Assembly (NCBI GenBank): GCA_036937835.1
Contig: CM072868.1
Coordinates: 5,890,001 to 5,954,000, forward strand
DNA: 64,000 nucleotides
Source: Pampus argenteus
Taxonomy: Eukaryota > Chordata > Actinopteri > Scombriformes > Stromateidae
Direction: 5' to 3'
Positions 47,220 through 60,834 of the stretch are shown piece after piece. The notes beneath the pieces are model-generated. The model was not told the DNA's origin. It did not search any database and saw only the letters and a program-made list of their open reading frames with translations. Every line of letters begins with the position of its first letter. Within the stretch, counting starts at the first letter, position 1. A program made the position numbers and the translations under genes.

Positions 47220-47710
47220 GAATTACATTTCACCAGAACTATGAGGGCCATTTGTGTGATTGATAGCTTTAATAGCAATCAGTATGAATCTATGGCATGC
47301 CATCTGATCTGCTACATGCTGAGGTAAACTTATGGCCTGGCACGACTGGGTGTGTGTGTGTTGAAGATTTACTGGCTGGCGAGTAACAGTGCTGGTTGTT
47401 TAGATGTGTTTGCCAATTCCTATTGATCCAGTCTTTGGCCCTTGATCCTGTGTTGTGAGGCAACCCTCTTTTTTATCCTCCATCAGGAGATAAGATAAAA
47501 GAAGCTACACAGGAAGACTGATATCGGGTGATTTTTCCCTTGTTCCCTGAGTTAAATGAGGGATTTACAATGACCCAGATGAATATTGATTCCTAATGGA
47601 AACCGGACTTTAATTGGCAAGTAGGTGAAGCAGGCCATCAAAGCAGTCAATGAAACAGAGTGCTGATGTATCTAGCAACGCCCAAAATGGAAACATCCCT
47701 CATACTATAA
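47220..47710. promoter_or_regulatory. Candidate conserved non-coding element
   Basis: Nearly 500 bp of complex sequence with GTGTGATTGATAGC, CTTTAATAGCAATCAG, AGGAGATAAGATAAAAG (paired GATA sites), GAATATTGATTCCTAATGG and GACTTTAATTGGC. It includes a short GTGTGTG patch. A strong enhancer-like texture. Confidence 0.4.
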
Positions 47711-50700
47711 GATGTGAACTGTACATTTGCATTGAATGTGCAAGTTTTTGATCGGCCAAGTTGTCATGTGGCCAGCATGAGGTGGGATGTGTATTGAAAC
47801 TCTTTAGGATTTAAAAAAGTCTTGCAAACTGCTGTGGAATCATCAAGTTTATTTTCCTGTACTTTGTAAGCTGCTTAAGTCCTGTGCCAGCTTAGCATTG
47901 CCATATTAACATCACCCAGTGAGACAGTTCTGACAAGCTCCCTTCCTCCACAATTGCCTCCTGCTCTTACAGCCTGACTGGCACAGAGAGAGAAAAAAAA
48001 AACATCTTATGAACTGACACACTCATCCACATGAATACACATTAGCACATGCCTTTTGCCACACACGTACACACACTTAAATACACATTAAGCAGACGTG
48101 GTTGTACTTTACGTCAAAGCTTTGCACTTTGATATCAAACAACACTTGCACAAGCTCTTTTTGCCAAAAGAGGCTTTTTTTTCTCTTACCTTAATGATGA
48201 AAAATTGTAGCTGAGGTATGTAGATGTGATGATTGACAAAGCTTAATGTCATTTTACCAGCTGATGAACACCATTTGCCTACCCACATGTCCCTGGCTGG
48301 ATTCCCTGTTTCCTCACTGCTAAGTTTGTGCTCCTATGCCAATTTTAATATAGGGATGTGGAAAGTGAGGATTATAAAGTCACTGTTAAGCAAACACATT
48401 AACCTAACACACTTTAATGTATTAGATATTAATTAATGACATGTCTTGTAAGTAGATAGCATTACATCGTCTTAAATGATACGATGAATTTGATGCATGC
48501 GCTTGTTGGTTAGCTGCTGTATTAGCTAATATCTTTGCTTATGTGTTATCTTGTAGTATGAGGCAGTTTTAGTTTGGGAGTGATGACGAGGCCTTTAACA
48601 TAACACATTCTTGTGCTTATTTATTGTCAGATGTGCTAACGCAATGGTAGCAGCCATTTATATAAAAAGATTGAGGGTTACAGCAACATATTTGTACCAG
48701 CAGTCTGGCACTTGTGAGACTGTGGGGTATAACTTTCACCTGATCTGCGTGTCAGTCTCAGCAAAGCAAAACTGACAAGAAATCTTTGGTGTCTTTCAGG
48801 AGGTGTAATACACAGTTAGCAGATGTTCAAGCTAAATTAAACTGTGTTTCACAGAGTGTAATTATACTGTATGTCAGGTGTGTATCAAGAGAGGAAGGTT
48901 GGGGATGAATGCTGCTTGCTATAACCTGTTCAAACTAAGTGAAAGTTATTGATTGGATTTTTGTCAGTTTGTCTACAGGTGCAATTTATTGCATGTTGTT
49001 TTCTGGTGCACCACATTTAGAAGCAACTGAATAAAAAACACAGTTGTTATGTTTCCATATAAAGGTACAGTCTCCCTCTACATCAGGACGTGAGTTATTT
49101 ATCTCTATTGAGACATAATGTGAACATGGGATGAGCTTCAGCTTATGGCAGGTCCAGCCTTTTGTCTCTTATCCGGTCGGTGACTAAATTTAACATGCAT
49201 AAGCCTCTTACCAATATGTAGACAAATAGAATGGACTTATATCGGTTCTTTGAAAAACAAAAGTATTATTATTATTGTGTAAAAAGAGTATCCCCGCAAA
49301 ATTATGTTTTCTTGTCAAACTGATTTGTGTTTTCTGAAGCAGCGAGAAGCACTTTTGGGAAAGTGAAAATGTAATTTTATTCATGACATTCTGTATTCTA
49401 ACATTTATATTATGTGCCAGGCTTGTATTCCTCTGGAGAACGTGTAGTCTCAAAGCCTGTTTTTTGTATAATAAAGACGTTAAAATGGTATAAAGAGTTC
49501 TCTATATTTTCATATAGCCTTCTACCAACAATTTGCCCCTTTTAATACTATTTCTATAGCCCAGATTTTTAACCTAAAACTAAATATTTACTGCAGACCC
49601 CATCTTTTCTCAGCAAATTATGATAGGGAGAATTGAACCCAGGGTTGTTGTATAATTTAAAGTATGTATGATTTGTCTGGGTAATGAGAACAGAGCTTTT
49701 TTCTGAACTGTTGCAACCACCGTATGCCCTGATTGATTAGAGTCTGGTGAAACAAACTCGGATTCACGCTTGCCTTAATGCCCCGAACCCCAAGCTGGAA
49801 TATTAACCTAGATGTATTACAACAAAGTATTCACCTTCTTGTGCCTTATAAATCACAGAGTGGGGCAGAGATTACACTGAACGTGGTACAGGTGTGATCA
49901 GGGTCAGCCCATTGGTCCTCTCTCTCTCGTTTCTCTCGTTTCTCTTCCTTCTCTTTCTGATTCCCTTTCTGTCGAGACAGTAAGAGCATGTCAAAGATAG
50001 ACCACAGGGTGGGGTAGGAGGACACATAACCGGCCATATGTCTTCACTCTGCAACACAGCAGCCATGGGGGGAGATGGGAATACTGCCTAATGCCTCGCA
50101 CAGTTTGTGAACAAATGGATACGCTGATATCATTTGTTAACCTTTGTTCTTAGAAAATACGTTTCAACCTTTGTATCTAAACTAATTAGCAGTGAGTAAT
50201 ATTGCTGTTTATGGGATTATGTTCAGGGACTGTTTTTTTTTTTCTATCTTGGATAAAGGTTTACCTATTCAGTCTTTAGTGTCATATGTTTGTAGAAGAG
50301 AAACAGCATTCACAACATATCAAATTAATGGCATGTATGATAACACCCAAAAGACATGCAGTAGTATCTAATAGGTTTTGATAGGCTTATGCATTGCTTT
50401 TGTTTGGTAGTATAACCCATTGCGTGGGCGCTGTACTGCGCAATGAGGCTGTATTATAGGTGAGCAATTGGGGTGCAAACACAAACGCTGGATTTGGGAA
50501 GCAGACTCGTGCTGAGACCTTTAATGTTCAACTGGAATTTCAGTTTGACATAAAATTGACAAGAGAGACATTAACACAGCCAGTCCCAAGGGAAAACAGA
50601 AAAAAAGGCTGAACAATGTCCCCACCCACCACCCCCACTCTCCATACACACAGAGTGAGACAGGAAGACAAACAGTTCCCCCGATCAGCGTGCCACATTA

Positions 50701-52950
50701 ATGTAATTTAGAGATGAGTAAGAGCGAGAAACAGGCAGCATATTATCAACTAATGGCTTTGGTTTTACCATCCATCTAAACGCAAATGTGCATGCTGATA
50801 CAAACATTGCTAACTGTGCTTTGAAAAAATATATCCATGATCATGAAACATCAAATGCAAAGTACAGTTTTTTAAATGAAATGAATGAATCGGGCCATGT
50901 TTAACCATCCTGTATAAATTGGACATGGATGCATAAAGACAGCTTGCATTAAAGCTCAGACTTGCTTTAAAACAGTTGCCAGGTGAGTGACATGACACCG
51001 ACAGTAGACATCAAAACATTAGCAGCAAAACACAGTTTGTGTGCATATGTGTGTGTGTCTTGACAGCACTCACATTTATCAATCAACAATATAGATCCCC
51101 GGAGTATCACTGAGTGACTGAGTTTTATTGGTTCCCTACTGCCTACACTACAACTTTTCCAAGGATCACTTAATACTCTAGTCTACTGGTGTCAAATATT
51201 GAGAGCAGTTTTAAAAATGTTACTGATCAAGGCAACTTTTACTAAGTAATCATATTTATATTTTACCTCCTCTGTCAGGAGTTAATGTACTTTTTTTCTA
51301 TAAAATTGTGCTCCTCAGCAAATAGTTTTAGTTTGTTTTGCAGTTTGGTTTGGCAGAATAAAACGCTGCTTTCTCCCTTTTGTTCCATATTGCAGCTATA
51401 GGTAACAGTGGAGGACAAAAGCGTCATGTTTTGTGAAGGCCATATTGTAACAAAAAAGCTGGAGTTAAATTGCCAGAAATGTGTTTTTTTTTTCCCTGAC
51501 AGCAGTATGAGATTCTGCAATATGCATTTCTAGTTTTCTTTCACTTTAGGATCCAGCTATCAGCACTATCAGTTGCACTGCACCAGGCTGCCATTAAAAA
51601 GGCATACGTAAAAAATACAGAGTTGCACATTAACAAGAAGGAATGTGATGTAAGTTTCACAGCCTGACTTTGAGCCTGCAGCAGTGAGGATTCCTGAGAA
51701 TGACTGCCTGAGTCTCTCTCGGTTATTATTGTGCTCATCCTCCCAGGATAGGAGCTGGTGGCAGGAGCTGCTCAGGGGTATAGAGAAACTAACAGGATTA
51801 ACAACTCCATCCCCCACTCAGCCAACTTTGGCCCTCACATGTGCATATAACAGGCCATTTCTATGGTAATGCACTGTTTACATGAATGGGAAAAAAATCT
51901 ATTATTTGCCATTTTAGCCATAAAAGCGATGACAAATTATGTTTTCCTACTTTTACCAGATTCCTATCGGCTTTGTTCCTGTTCTTGGTTTTCCAATGGA
52001 AAACAAATTGATGTCTACACTCTTGATAAAACAGACCCCCAGGATAGTAAATAACTGGAGTACAACCTCATTCCCATCTCGGGGCGCTCTCCCGTCCATA
52101 GAACTGGCTCCTTTACACCATCCTTATATTTATTCAGTCATATTTCTCAAATAAGACAAGAGGGTTTACTTAGCATATTCATAATGGTCCTTTTCTAGAC
52201 ATTATTGAACGGAAAGCTAAAATAATGAACATCTAATACACTTCTTCATGTATTATATTTCTTGGAAACCCCAGTATTACCATATGAGCTGGTGTATCAA
52301 AGGGAAATCATTCTAGCATGGTTTCTACTCCTGGTCATAAATTTCTGTATTTTTAGACTGTTCGTGAGCCAAATCTTAATCATATCTTGTGTTTTTTTAT
52401 GGCTTTTGTTGTTTTCTACATATTTGCATTTCTCTATCATCCACTTATCTGGTAGTAAGTACATTGCCAGGCTAATCCGTGCAATAAGAATAATAGCATT
52501 GCTAGCTGTAACCCCATGACTCTAGAGTGTATCACTACAGTGTATCTGGAGAAGCTGGGAGCTCAGCACATCTTAATTTCTTCCGTACTAGAGTTTGAAG
52601 CTGCAGTAAAATTGTTTTTGTTTGGTTTCTGTATAAAACAGGTGCTTTGGGTTTTTTCCCTACATTTCACCATCATTGTCTGTTACCTTTGTTTGAGTTT
52701 AAGACTCACTGAGACTAAATGTATAAATATTCCAGCATCTTTGATGGACTCTTCATCTTAAATGATTATAAACCCTGAATCTGGGTGAAATTTCTTATCT
52801 GTCAGCTTTGTAGAAAGTCACAGAAGGTTGTTCACCTACTTACTGGAAGGTTTAATTAATTAAACTGCCCACATTGTTTTACCTTTACCTAAGTTGTCCT
52901 TCAGTAGATATTGAAATATAGAAATGAATATGAAAGTGAAAGAAACAAGT
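47711..52950. other. Long non-coding stretch, no recognisable gene
   Basis: AT-rich overall. A pyrimidine-rich CTCT/CGTTTCTC tract lies at 49915-49965 and an ATT tract at 49264-49276. A splice-like CAG followed by GTGAGT lies at 50979-50988, with an upstream AG that weakens it. Short frames up to about 85 codons have no recognisable product. Confidence 0.4.
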
Positions 52951-52952
52951 TA

Positions 52953-53400
52953 GGCTTTGTTCAGACTGCAGGCAAATCAGATTTTTTTTTTTTTCAAATC
53001 AGATCTTTAAGACGGACTCTCCGCCCTGTTATTAGCAAGTGCTATAGTAACCATGAGGTAACCGGTGATGCAGCTCTCCTGCCTCTCACCCCTCCCTCCC
53101 CTCGTTGCCCTCTGCCTGTACAGAAGCCTCCCCCTAAAGTGCCAGCAGACTAGCGCTTTATTTCAGCATATGTCCACAGACTGTTGTTCTCTGTTGTCCT
53201 TCATACCGCTCTGCTAGTAGCAGCATGGCTTCTGCTCAGTCGCTCTGATGCACTCCTGTCACTCTGATTTGATGTTGTTGTTGTGTGAGACACTTTCAAA
53301 TGCTATTTGAGTGTCCAGAGCCTCCAAACTGAGACTCTCTGTGCTGCCATAAATACAAAAGCAATGTCAAAACAAACAAAATTTCAAGGTGCTGCCTGAT
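52953..53400. mobile_element. Suspected interspersed repeat
   Basis: GGCTTTGTTCAGACTGCAGG, followed by CAAATCAGAT repeated on both sides of a 13-base T run (52973-52982 and 52995-53004), resembles the end of a teleost repeat that I recall (a TTTGTTCAGACTGC start). The interior is GC-richer and crossed by an 80-codon frame with no recognisable product. The right border is uncertain. Confidence 0.35.
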
Positions 53401-53929
53401 CTACATAAATACAACCTCAGCTACACCACTGAACCCACCTTGGTGCAGGCAGGTTCCTTTGGGACCATGAAGTTACCAAACAGGTGCAAGCACAAAACAA
53501 TCACGTGTGTCTGACGAAAGTCTTTGGCGCTACTGTGACTTTGCGCCAGTACGAGCTGTTAGAGGCCTTTGTGTCCTGAATTGTATTGAGTATAATAACA
53601 TAAAAAAATATTTTCAGTGCCATGGATAACATAATCTAGTAGCTCTAGAATAAATAAAATGGTTTTCTACACCAAAAATAGTGATCTAAATCTAGAATGA
53701 GCAGTTCAGTTTTCATATAAATACTCACTTGTAAGATATAAATGTTAAGGATATCTATAAAAGGAAATGATTTGTTATTCTTCACTGTATTATGAAACAC
53801 AGTGACATTCTGTACCATTTCTGAATACATGCATTGACCGTGTTTCTACCTATTATGATTTAATTCTGAATGAATGTTTAGACTGTCTGCATATTGGTTA
53901 AACAAGCCCAAGGGTTTAACTGGTTGGCA
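53401..53929. other. Non-coding, no recognisable feature
   Basis: AT-rich after about 53580. The first part may belong to the preceding repeat. Confidence 0.35.
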
Positions 53930-54420
53930 TTTCTCCACATGAAGGAGCGACTGGTGAGTTGGCTGCTGTCATGTCTGCTAATAAAGACATCACATCCAAT
54001 GGGCACCAATGCTCCCTGTCCATGGTTGGCATGACAAATAATACCATTAACCCTTCATCCCAAAGCAGACATTTTGATTGATGTGTAAGCAAAAGTGAAT
54101 GAAGCGTGTGTGTGTGTGTGTTTTCATGTGTGTGTTTAAACCCACACTGGTCTTTATTGCTACGACCTTTCGAGTCTGTATGCAGCTGGTCAGCCTTCCA
54201 ATTAAAATCGGAAATGTTGCATGTGATGATTATGCTGTTGGAGCTTGGATCTCATATTTGTATAACACCGCCACAGATTTACAGAACAGCTTTACTGCAC
54301 ACACATGGGGTGCCCATGATATATCACCAGGTGGCAGCATTTATGTACAGAATAAGCAGAAGCTGCAGTGGATTTGAATTCCTGCACTCAACCCGACCAC
54401 ACAGCTATAGCTTGGGATAG
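53930..54420. promoter_or_regulatory. Candidate conserved non-coding elements flanking a GT repeat
   Basis: Two complex tracts (about 53930-54060 and 54170-54420) surround a GT microsatellite. They contain CTAATAAAGACATCAC, CAAATAATACCATTAACCC and TTCCAATTAAAATCGG. The plus-strand frames of about 92 and 104 codons overlap in different frames and cross the GT repeat, so they are not plausible genes. Confidence 0.3.
54106..54121 (+). repeat. (GT)n microsatellite
   Basis: Eight units, then further GT-rich sequence. Confidence 0.9.
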
Positions 54421-56329
54421 GGTTTTGCACATTTCATATTAGAAATAAAAATTCTAATTTCTGAAGATGAGGTACCCCAATGTCTCATAATTAAAAAATG
54501 GAAGACATTTAATGTGGATAAAAATTTAATGGCTCATTCATAATTTACAACAACAGATGGGCATTCTGGCACATGGGACTGGATGCATGTGAATTGCTGT
54601 CACTTCTCAGGAGATGCTGTGTGCTTTGTATGATTATAAAGCGATGGGGTCATTTGGTTTTGTTTACCCAGAAAATGATCTACTGTCACAGTAAGAACAG
54701 AAGGTATTTTTGATTGTGTAAATGTGTGCAGCTGCTGAAGGTCAGTGGTTACTTAAGTCACTATGATATAAACATACAGTATGATGTCACATTGATACAA
54801 CAGTCAAATGGGATGTGCATTTCTTGTCTGGCACCGGAAAGTTGGCCAACTCTCCTGAGATTCTTCCTGTGGATCTCAGCCCAGCAGTGACTTTGTTATT
54901 TACTCATTTAATTGATGAAGAGGACACTTGCCAATAACATTAATGATTTTAAATGTTAGAGTGAGTGTGGTGCCAGAGAGCAGTGTAAGTTAGTTTCAGT
55001 CTTGTTCTTATGTGTAACTGCATCTTCACTTCCAAAATGACAGATGCCTTCACACATTTATTATCGTTTTAACCAGTAGAACGGATGATTCATGTGCACT
55101 TGCGTCCTTCCAGATCTGTGTATATCACCATTAAAACTGTCATTAAACAGATTGCCAATTACACATCTCCTGCATTTCACCCCTTTCAGCTATACCAACC
55201 CCCCTTTAGATTGTCCTTCAGTCAGTAAATGCTGTGCAACCCAGAAGCACAGCATTTACAGGACAGGACTGAATGTGGACTGTTTTAATAAAGGAAATTG
55301 CAGTCAGAACTCTGTAGACCCAAATCAGATTTGAGTGATGATGATTTGACTCATGGCAAGACATGTTAAGAAGTCTTTGTGTCCCGTGCGTGCGTGCGTG
55401 CATGTGTGTGTGCATGTGTTCTTGCTCACACACACATACAATTGTGTGATTTGTGGCACTGATTGCATTAGGTGCTAGAAGTTGGTCCCTGTGGAGGAGC
55501 CACATGCTTGTTGTACCCCAGCTGTAGCTGAGATCTAATATTCCTCCAGTCGTACCATTATGTCCTTGATGGGCCAAACCCAATCTTCTGCTTGTTTGTG
55601 TCTGCCTGGCAGGCTGGAGACCAGAAACGTTGTGTGAGGAAGAACATTGTATGTAATATTAATTTAATATGAAAAAGACTTAAAATACTGGTTTCAAGTG
55701 AAGATTTTTCTGTTTCCTATACTGGCATGTGGGCTTCTGGGAAACAAGCAGGAGGTGAAACATCAGTTTTTGAAGTGTGACATTTTAAAAGATTACTGAG
55801 CCAGAATGTTGGTATTACTCACATTCATGCTTTTTTTTCTCATCTTGTCTACTGAGATAGACAGCTAACCCAGCTTTGTTAATTTTCTCGGTTCAGAGGA
55901 CAGGGGGCCATCCATTTGTGTTTGTACAGTAGATGATGTGTAGATGTTTTGCCTAAGGCTTTTTGCAGCAATTGTTGCAAAGGCATGGTGTGGTGTGGGT
56001 GGGCCAGACACAGGAGGCCTCTGTCAGTCAGCATCCAAGTTCTGTTCAATATCTCCATCTACACAAACAGCAGACCTGACAACATAGACGCATTACCCTC
56101 ACCCTGTACAAATCACTTGTTTTAGTTTACCCTACTATGCCAGATGGTGTTAGTGCAAGCTATATTGCTTATTTAGGATTAATTCTACAGCTGTTGTATT
56201 TGTTCAGCATATAATGAAAAGAATCTATTTATTTTAAGAGACACGGTCCTTTGTGATCCCTCTGCATGCTGCTGTTGTGGAGTAGAAATGTGCCTTTTCA
56301 GTATGCAGTCTTACTCCATTGTATCTGCT
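54421..56329. other. Non-coding, no recognisable gene
   Basis: AT-rich with balanced patches, for example near 55480-55610. The minus-strand 121-codon frame at 55218-55583 crosses a GTGC repeat and is judged spurious. Confidence 0.4.
55386..55418 (+). repeat. GTGC/GTGT microsatellite
   Basis: Four GTGC-type units followed by imperfect GT units with interspersed GCAT. Confidence 0.85.
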
Positions 56330-56480
56330 GATTTCCATTATTATCATCATCAATTCATAAGCGGTTAGGAGGGCGCCATGTTAGATTGACAGTAGCAAGT
56401 GGATAAGCAATTAACACCAAGAGAGAAAGAGATGGGGACTGTGTCATCCATGAGGGATGCAAAACAACAATATCAGTGCA
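56330..56480. promoter_or_regulatory. Candidate conserved non-coding element
   Basis: A short complex tract with TTCCATTATTATCATC, GTTAGATTGACAGTAG (close to a PBX-MEIS composite) and GCAATTAACACC. Confidence 0.3.
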
Positions 56481-56859
56481 AATGCTTCTTCATAAAGGGG
56501 CAATTGACAGTTTGGTATAATTGTATGGAATGAAGTAGTTGTAGTATATTCCTAAAATAAAACAAGTGGTTGGGTTTTTTGTTGTTGTTGTCTTTTTGCT
56601 GGTCATGTATTTGAAGATTTTTGCAATAAACATTTATTCTGTAAATGAGACAGCCCATTGTATTCTATCAAACATTTATAGGCAATGCTTTTGGATAAAA
56701 TATTGAGTTATTTGAATTATTGGGGAGTTGAGCAGTTTCCCTTAATACTTACTTTGTTGCCATGGTGACGCTTCCTTCTAGCAGCACAACAAAGGCCATT
56801 GAAGATAAATTGCCCATTTACCACATGTTGGCTTTTTTGCCATATGTGCTCATTCCTGA
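56481..56859. other. Non-coding spacer
   Basis: AT-rich with a GTTGTTGTTGT patch near 56580. Nothing else was seen. Confidence 0.4.
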
Positions 56860-57210
56860 CTCCAGATTTATGTGCTCATATGAGAAGCAGTTAAGATACG
56901 ATTTCTTTATGCTGAGGTGCAGATTAATTTCAGCGATGACCTGTTTGTTTACCAACATCTGCTTAATTAACCTCCTGCCTTGGCTGCAGAGTAGTTGCCC
57001 CAACAGACTACTGAGTGCCATTCCCAATCCAGGACAGCTGCCAACTGGCCAGCAGGTGACCGCATAAACCACTGGACCCAGGACAAGATTGATCACCCCA
57101 ATAACATCTCAAATTCAAATGTGAGTGCTGATTTGCTATTGGATGCCTCTAATAGGCAGCAGGCTATATTTGGGGAAGCGTCTCCCACTGTGTCATTTAG
57201 AGTCCACTAG
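56860..57210. promoter_or_regulatory. Candidate conserved non-coding element
   Basis: Complex tract with GCTTAATTAACCTCC, AAGATTGATCACCCCAATAAC and CTATTGGATGCCTCTAATAGG motifs. Open frames occur on both strands (about 101 and 92 codons) without a recognisable protein. Confidence 0.3.
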
Positions 57211-57959
57211 GTCCAAACATGGCAGCTCTATGGCCAGATGTTTGATAACTGACTACAACAATAACCTTAAAACTAATGCTTAATCAGCACAGTGAGTCCA
57301 AATATAAACAATACAGACAGATGTATGTAAAGTATGTTGCTCCATGCCTTAGTGCTCATATATGTTTATATCTTAAAGGGGAAAAAAAGTAGTTGGCCAA
57401 CATATTTGATAACCTGACTTTTCTGATGGTGTAAAACAGATTTTTAATTTCTCTTCATGTTTTTTTCTTTTCTCCTTTCTATTTTTAGTTTTCCTTAGTT
57501 TTGGTAATGTGCCTTCTACAATTGCTGTGAGGCTAACAAACAAAACAAAGCTGTAGTAAATGTGTATGTTTCATTTCTCAGTCCGTTTTAAGATTTCAGT
57601 TTGAGTAAAGCATCACTGTCCTAGTTTAACATCAGGGATTGGCTCAATATTTAATTTTTTTTTTTTTCGAGTGATTGTTTGGTTGATTGGATGAATGAAT
57701 TGCAGCAAAGACCTGAACATTGTCAAGTTCGGTAATGCTAACTTTATCTTCTCTTTTCTGCTGTTATGTGTAGGTGTATTTAGATCACTGGTGAAGATAA
57801 AAGTTGCCATCTTGGAGTAGCTGGTTTGACTGATTGAATGAAAAGGAAGAGTAAACTTGATAAATAATGCTTTTGTATTGATTTAAGTATTTTGCAAACA
57901 TTGAGCAGCTTTATGTGCTTCACTTTTTTTCACTCTGGCTAGACTTCATGACTAATGTC
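57211..57959. other. Non-coding, AT-rich
   Basis: T-rich patches, including a 13-base T run at 57655-57667. No feature recognised. Confidence 0.45.
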
Positions 57960-58760
57960 ATTACGTTTCCAAGGCTTCCAGCCACATAATAAGAAGGCAT
58001 TAGATGGCATGACAAATCACATTTGGCTTCTAATCATGAAATATTAAAAACAGCTAAGTGATTATTGAGACATTATACCATACACAATATTCACTTCATG
58101 TGCTGGAATTATATAAAAATGGTTTATTGATGTCATTTAAGCCCCACTCAAGTGTTTTTGATCATGGCTTGAGGACATAGATGAACTTGTACTTGTAGCG
58201 AGAGAAAAGGCAATAAGAACAAAGAAGTGGGGAGTAACCTTTGAAGATGATCTTCTTTGTCACCTCTCTTTGCCACCGGCGATGTTTCTAGTGAGGCAAA
58301 AGCTAATTTCATTAAGACATGGGGGATGGGGTTGTGTTCGCCTCACAGTTGAGCCTACATTATATCATTATAGACTTCATCAGTGTTTCATAAAGAGGAA
58401 AAGCATAATCAATACATAGTTCTGTAGGCGCTCATGCCAAAACAGAATACCTGGCTGAGTGAAATCGAATGGTGTGTACATGATTACCCACTGAAATCTC
58501 AGGGTGGGGACCTCGCTGGTTCAAGGTGTTCTTGTGGGCAGTAATAGAAGGGAGAGCCTCTACTTTCTTTAATCTACTTTCTGCCTCTCACACTTCTATT
58601 ATTGTCCTGCCAGCACTCGGGTGAGCAGTGCAAGGTAGTCTGGAAGTGTGAAGCACTCAGAACATGACTTTATCTCTTTTCACCAGCTGCTCTCTGCTCC
58701 CATCTATAGATAGAGCAGCGGAGGAGATTGAAATGCAGTGCAACTGTGCTGTCGTAGGGC
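57960..58760. promoter_or_regulatory. Candidate conserved non-coding element (large)
   Basis: About 800 bp of mostly repeat-free sequence. Motifs include GACTAATGTCATTACG, GACAAATCACATTTGG, GCTAATTTCATTAAGAC, GCATAATCAATAC and CACCGGCGATG. Several homeodomain and SOX-like cores are separated by balanced spacers. Probably more than one element; borders are approximate. Confidence 0.35.
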
Positions 58761-59043
58761 TAACCCTGAAAAGGGCCTTTAAATGACTCACGGGTGACAG
58801 TAAGTCTCACAGAAAAGGAAACCAGGGGAAGGGGGAGTTGTTTGCTACAAACCAATAATTATTGCTTACATTCACTGTGTTCCCCAATATGCCTGAATGG
58901 GCAGCAGTATAACCTCTGTGTTACAGATTCTCTCCACTATACTCCCTATTTTTATGTCGAGCCAGGCACAGTGTACCTACTGTACACTGGCACAAGCAAA
59001 CCGATCATTTTTCAGATTTTCTGTAATGAATTTGTAGAACTAC

Positions 59044-59044
<1 letters not shown>

Positions 59045-59086
<42 letters not shown>
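59045..59086 (+). repeat. (TA)21 microsatellite
   Basis: An uninterrupted 42-base TA run, self-complementary and able to extrude a cruciform. Confidence 0.95.
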
Positions 59087-59087
<1 letters not shown>

Positions 59088-59236
59088 TGCTAAGTGTTAC
59101 CAGGAACACAAATTTCCAGCTCTTGAATGCTACTGAATTTATTCTACATTAAACTTTTGTTACCTGTTTTTTATTTGAAATAAACCTTTAAAGTAAGATT
59201 TTGGGTTAAACACACATACTGTGTGATAGTGTTTGT

Positions 59237-59257
59237 GGTGTGTGCGTGTGTGTGTGA
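59237..59257 (+). repeat. (GT)n microsatellite, one interruption
   Basis: GT units interrupted by a single GC. Confidence 0.85.
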
Positions 59258-60834
59258 GGTGGAGTGAGCGTGAGCATAAGCCGGAGCAGGGGGAGGGGAG
59301 TAATGGTGCCCTCTGCTATTCCTAGTCAACATGTTAATTAAAGAATTATTAGCACTGTTCTACATATGCTGGTGATTAAAATGAATAACTATGTTCAGCT
59401 TTTTATTCTAATCTATGAAGCTGAGCCTCTGATATGTAATTACAGCTGTGGCATCATTTTGATTAGAATTCTGCTGACATTATAAAATCTCATTTTAATA
59501 ATAGTGTCAGATCTAAGTAAGTTTAGATAAAAAACGCCTTTGTTTCATCTGAACTGTTGCATTGCCAGTCACAGTGGATGTAGATAGATGTAACCTCTAA
59601 CCTGAACAGAAACAAATGAAACTGTGTGATTCACTGTTGCAGTGAATAACAAGGGAAAACATTTGGAGGATTTTTTAGCTTGTTAATTATTAGTTGATGA
59701 AAACCCACACAATGAGCCTTACATACATTTTATGGTAAGGTTGGTGGTGTGGACTATCTACTCTTGAAGTAGAACTCAAAAGGACATTTTAAATTTTAAT
59801 AATTTGATTGTGAGTGGTGCAGTATTTCATTATTATTGTATCATTGTATTATTGTTTTGTAAGGGTACATTATCAAGGTAGTAATATGCGCCTACATGTG
59901 AGTGCACAACGCAATGTACACTCTGTTACACACACAGACATGCAACAGTGCACAACATGCAAAGGATTACAATGTGAAAGATCATTATTGTGTACATCAA
60001 CATATTTACAAAGAAATACATGTCATAATGGTCAGTCATAATCTTTATCAGAATAAGCTGAAAGCAATGATTGAACTACAGAAGGTATCGGCTAGAATCT
60101 CCCGTTGGCAGCAGCAGGATCAGCACCTTGGAGAGCACCACGGCGCACCAGCCTGACAGCTGTGTATGATGACTTGAACTATATTTAACAAATATTCTTT
60201 TTAACGTGTTTGAGATTACAGTGAGCAGGTTTCAATACTTTCAGCAATTAAAACCCAGCTGATTTTAACTATTACTCCATCACTGAACAAAACGATTTTA
60301 CCAAAGCTCTAATTAAATTGATTTATTGTTAAATCAGGCAGTACACACCTACAGCACACACCACCAACCAATTATTATTTTTTCTGTCATGTGCAAGCTG
60401 GTCTGGCAAAAATAGACCCTGTAAAGCTCTGTGACCGTGGATCTTTATGGACGTGGTGGACACGTGGAATGGTCTCTGCCACTTATCAGGTGATTTCTTT
60501 GTGTGTTGTATTGATGTACGAGTATTTTCGAGATTAGAGGCTACTTTCAGTGATTGTAAACATTTCCATGTGCGCAGTAATATCAATGCAGCAAATATTG
60601 TGGGACATTTAAGCAGCAAAACTGAAAACTGTAGTTAAAAAACTTGACAGGACAGAGGAAGCTCTCCATGGGAAACAGACTTAATCGTTTAGCTTCTAAA
60701 ATACAGTTTTTAGACAGTTTTGCTGACTTCGTCTTTCCTCAGTTTCACTGTATCAACCTGGACTGTGTGTGTAACAGCTGACCTTTTGAATATGTAGAAA
60801 AACACAGAACATTAAATACCATTCGATCGTGACT

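Larger units (their letters stand above)
58761..60834. other. Non-coding with TA and GT microsatellites
   Basis: AT-rich. Frames up to 99 codons run through the TA repeat and are spurious. No gene or RNA was seen. Confidence 0.45.

Noticed and set aside
48181..48215. Minus-strand AAG|GTAAGA junction
   Set aside because: The acceptor is AAG with only a moderate pyrimidine tract. Similar matches are expected by chance.
50960..50990. Recursive-splice-like CAG|GTGAGT on the plus strand
   Set aside because: An AAACAG lies only a few bases upstream, and the pyrimidine tract is poor, so it is a weak acceptor.
55218..55583. 121-codon minus-strand frame
   Set aside because: It crosses a GTGC/GT microsatellite, giving His/Thr/Met repeats in the translation. 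Spurious.
55925..55945. miR-144-like word (TACAGTAGATGATGTGTA)
   Set aside because: It differs from the mature sequence by a gap and substitutions, and no complementary arm was found to form a precursor hairpin.
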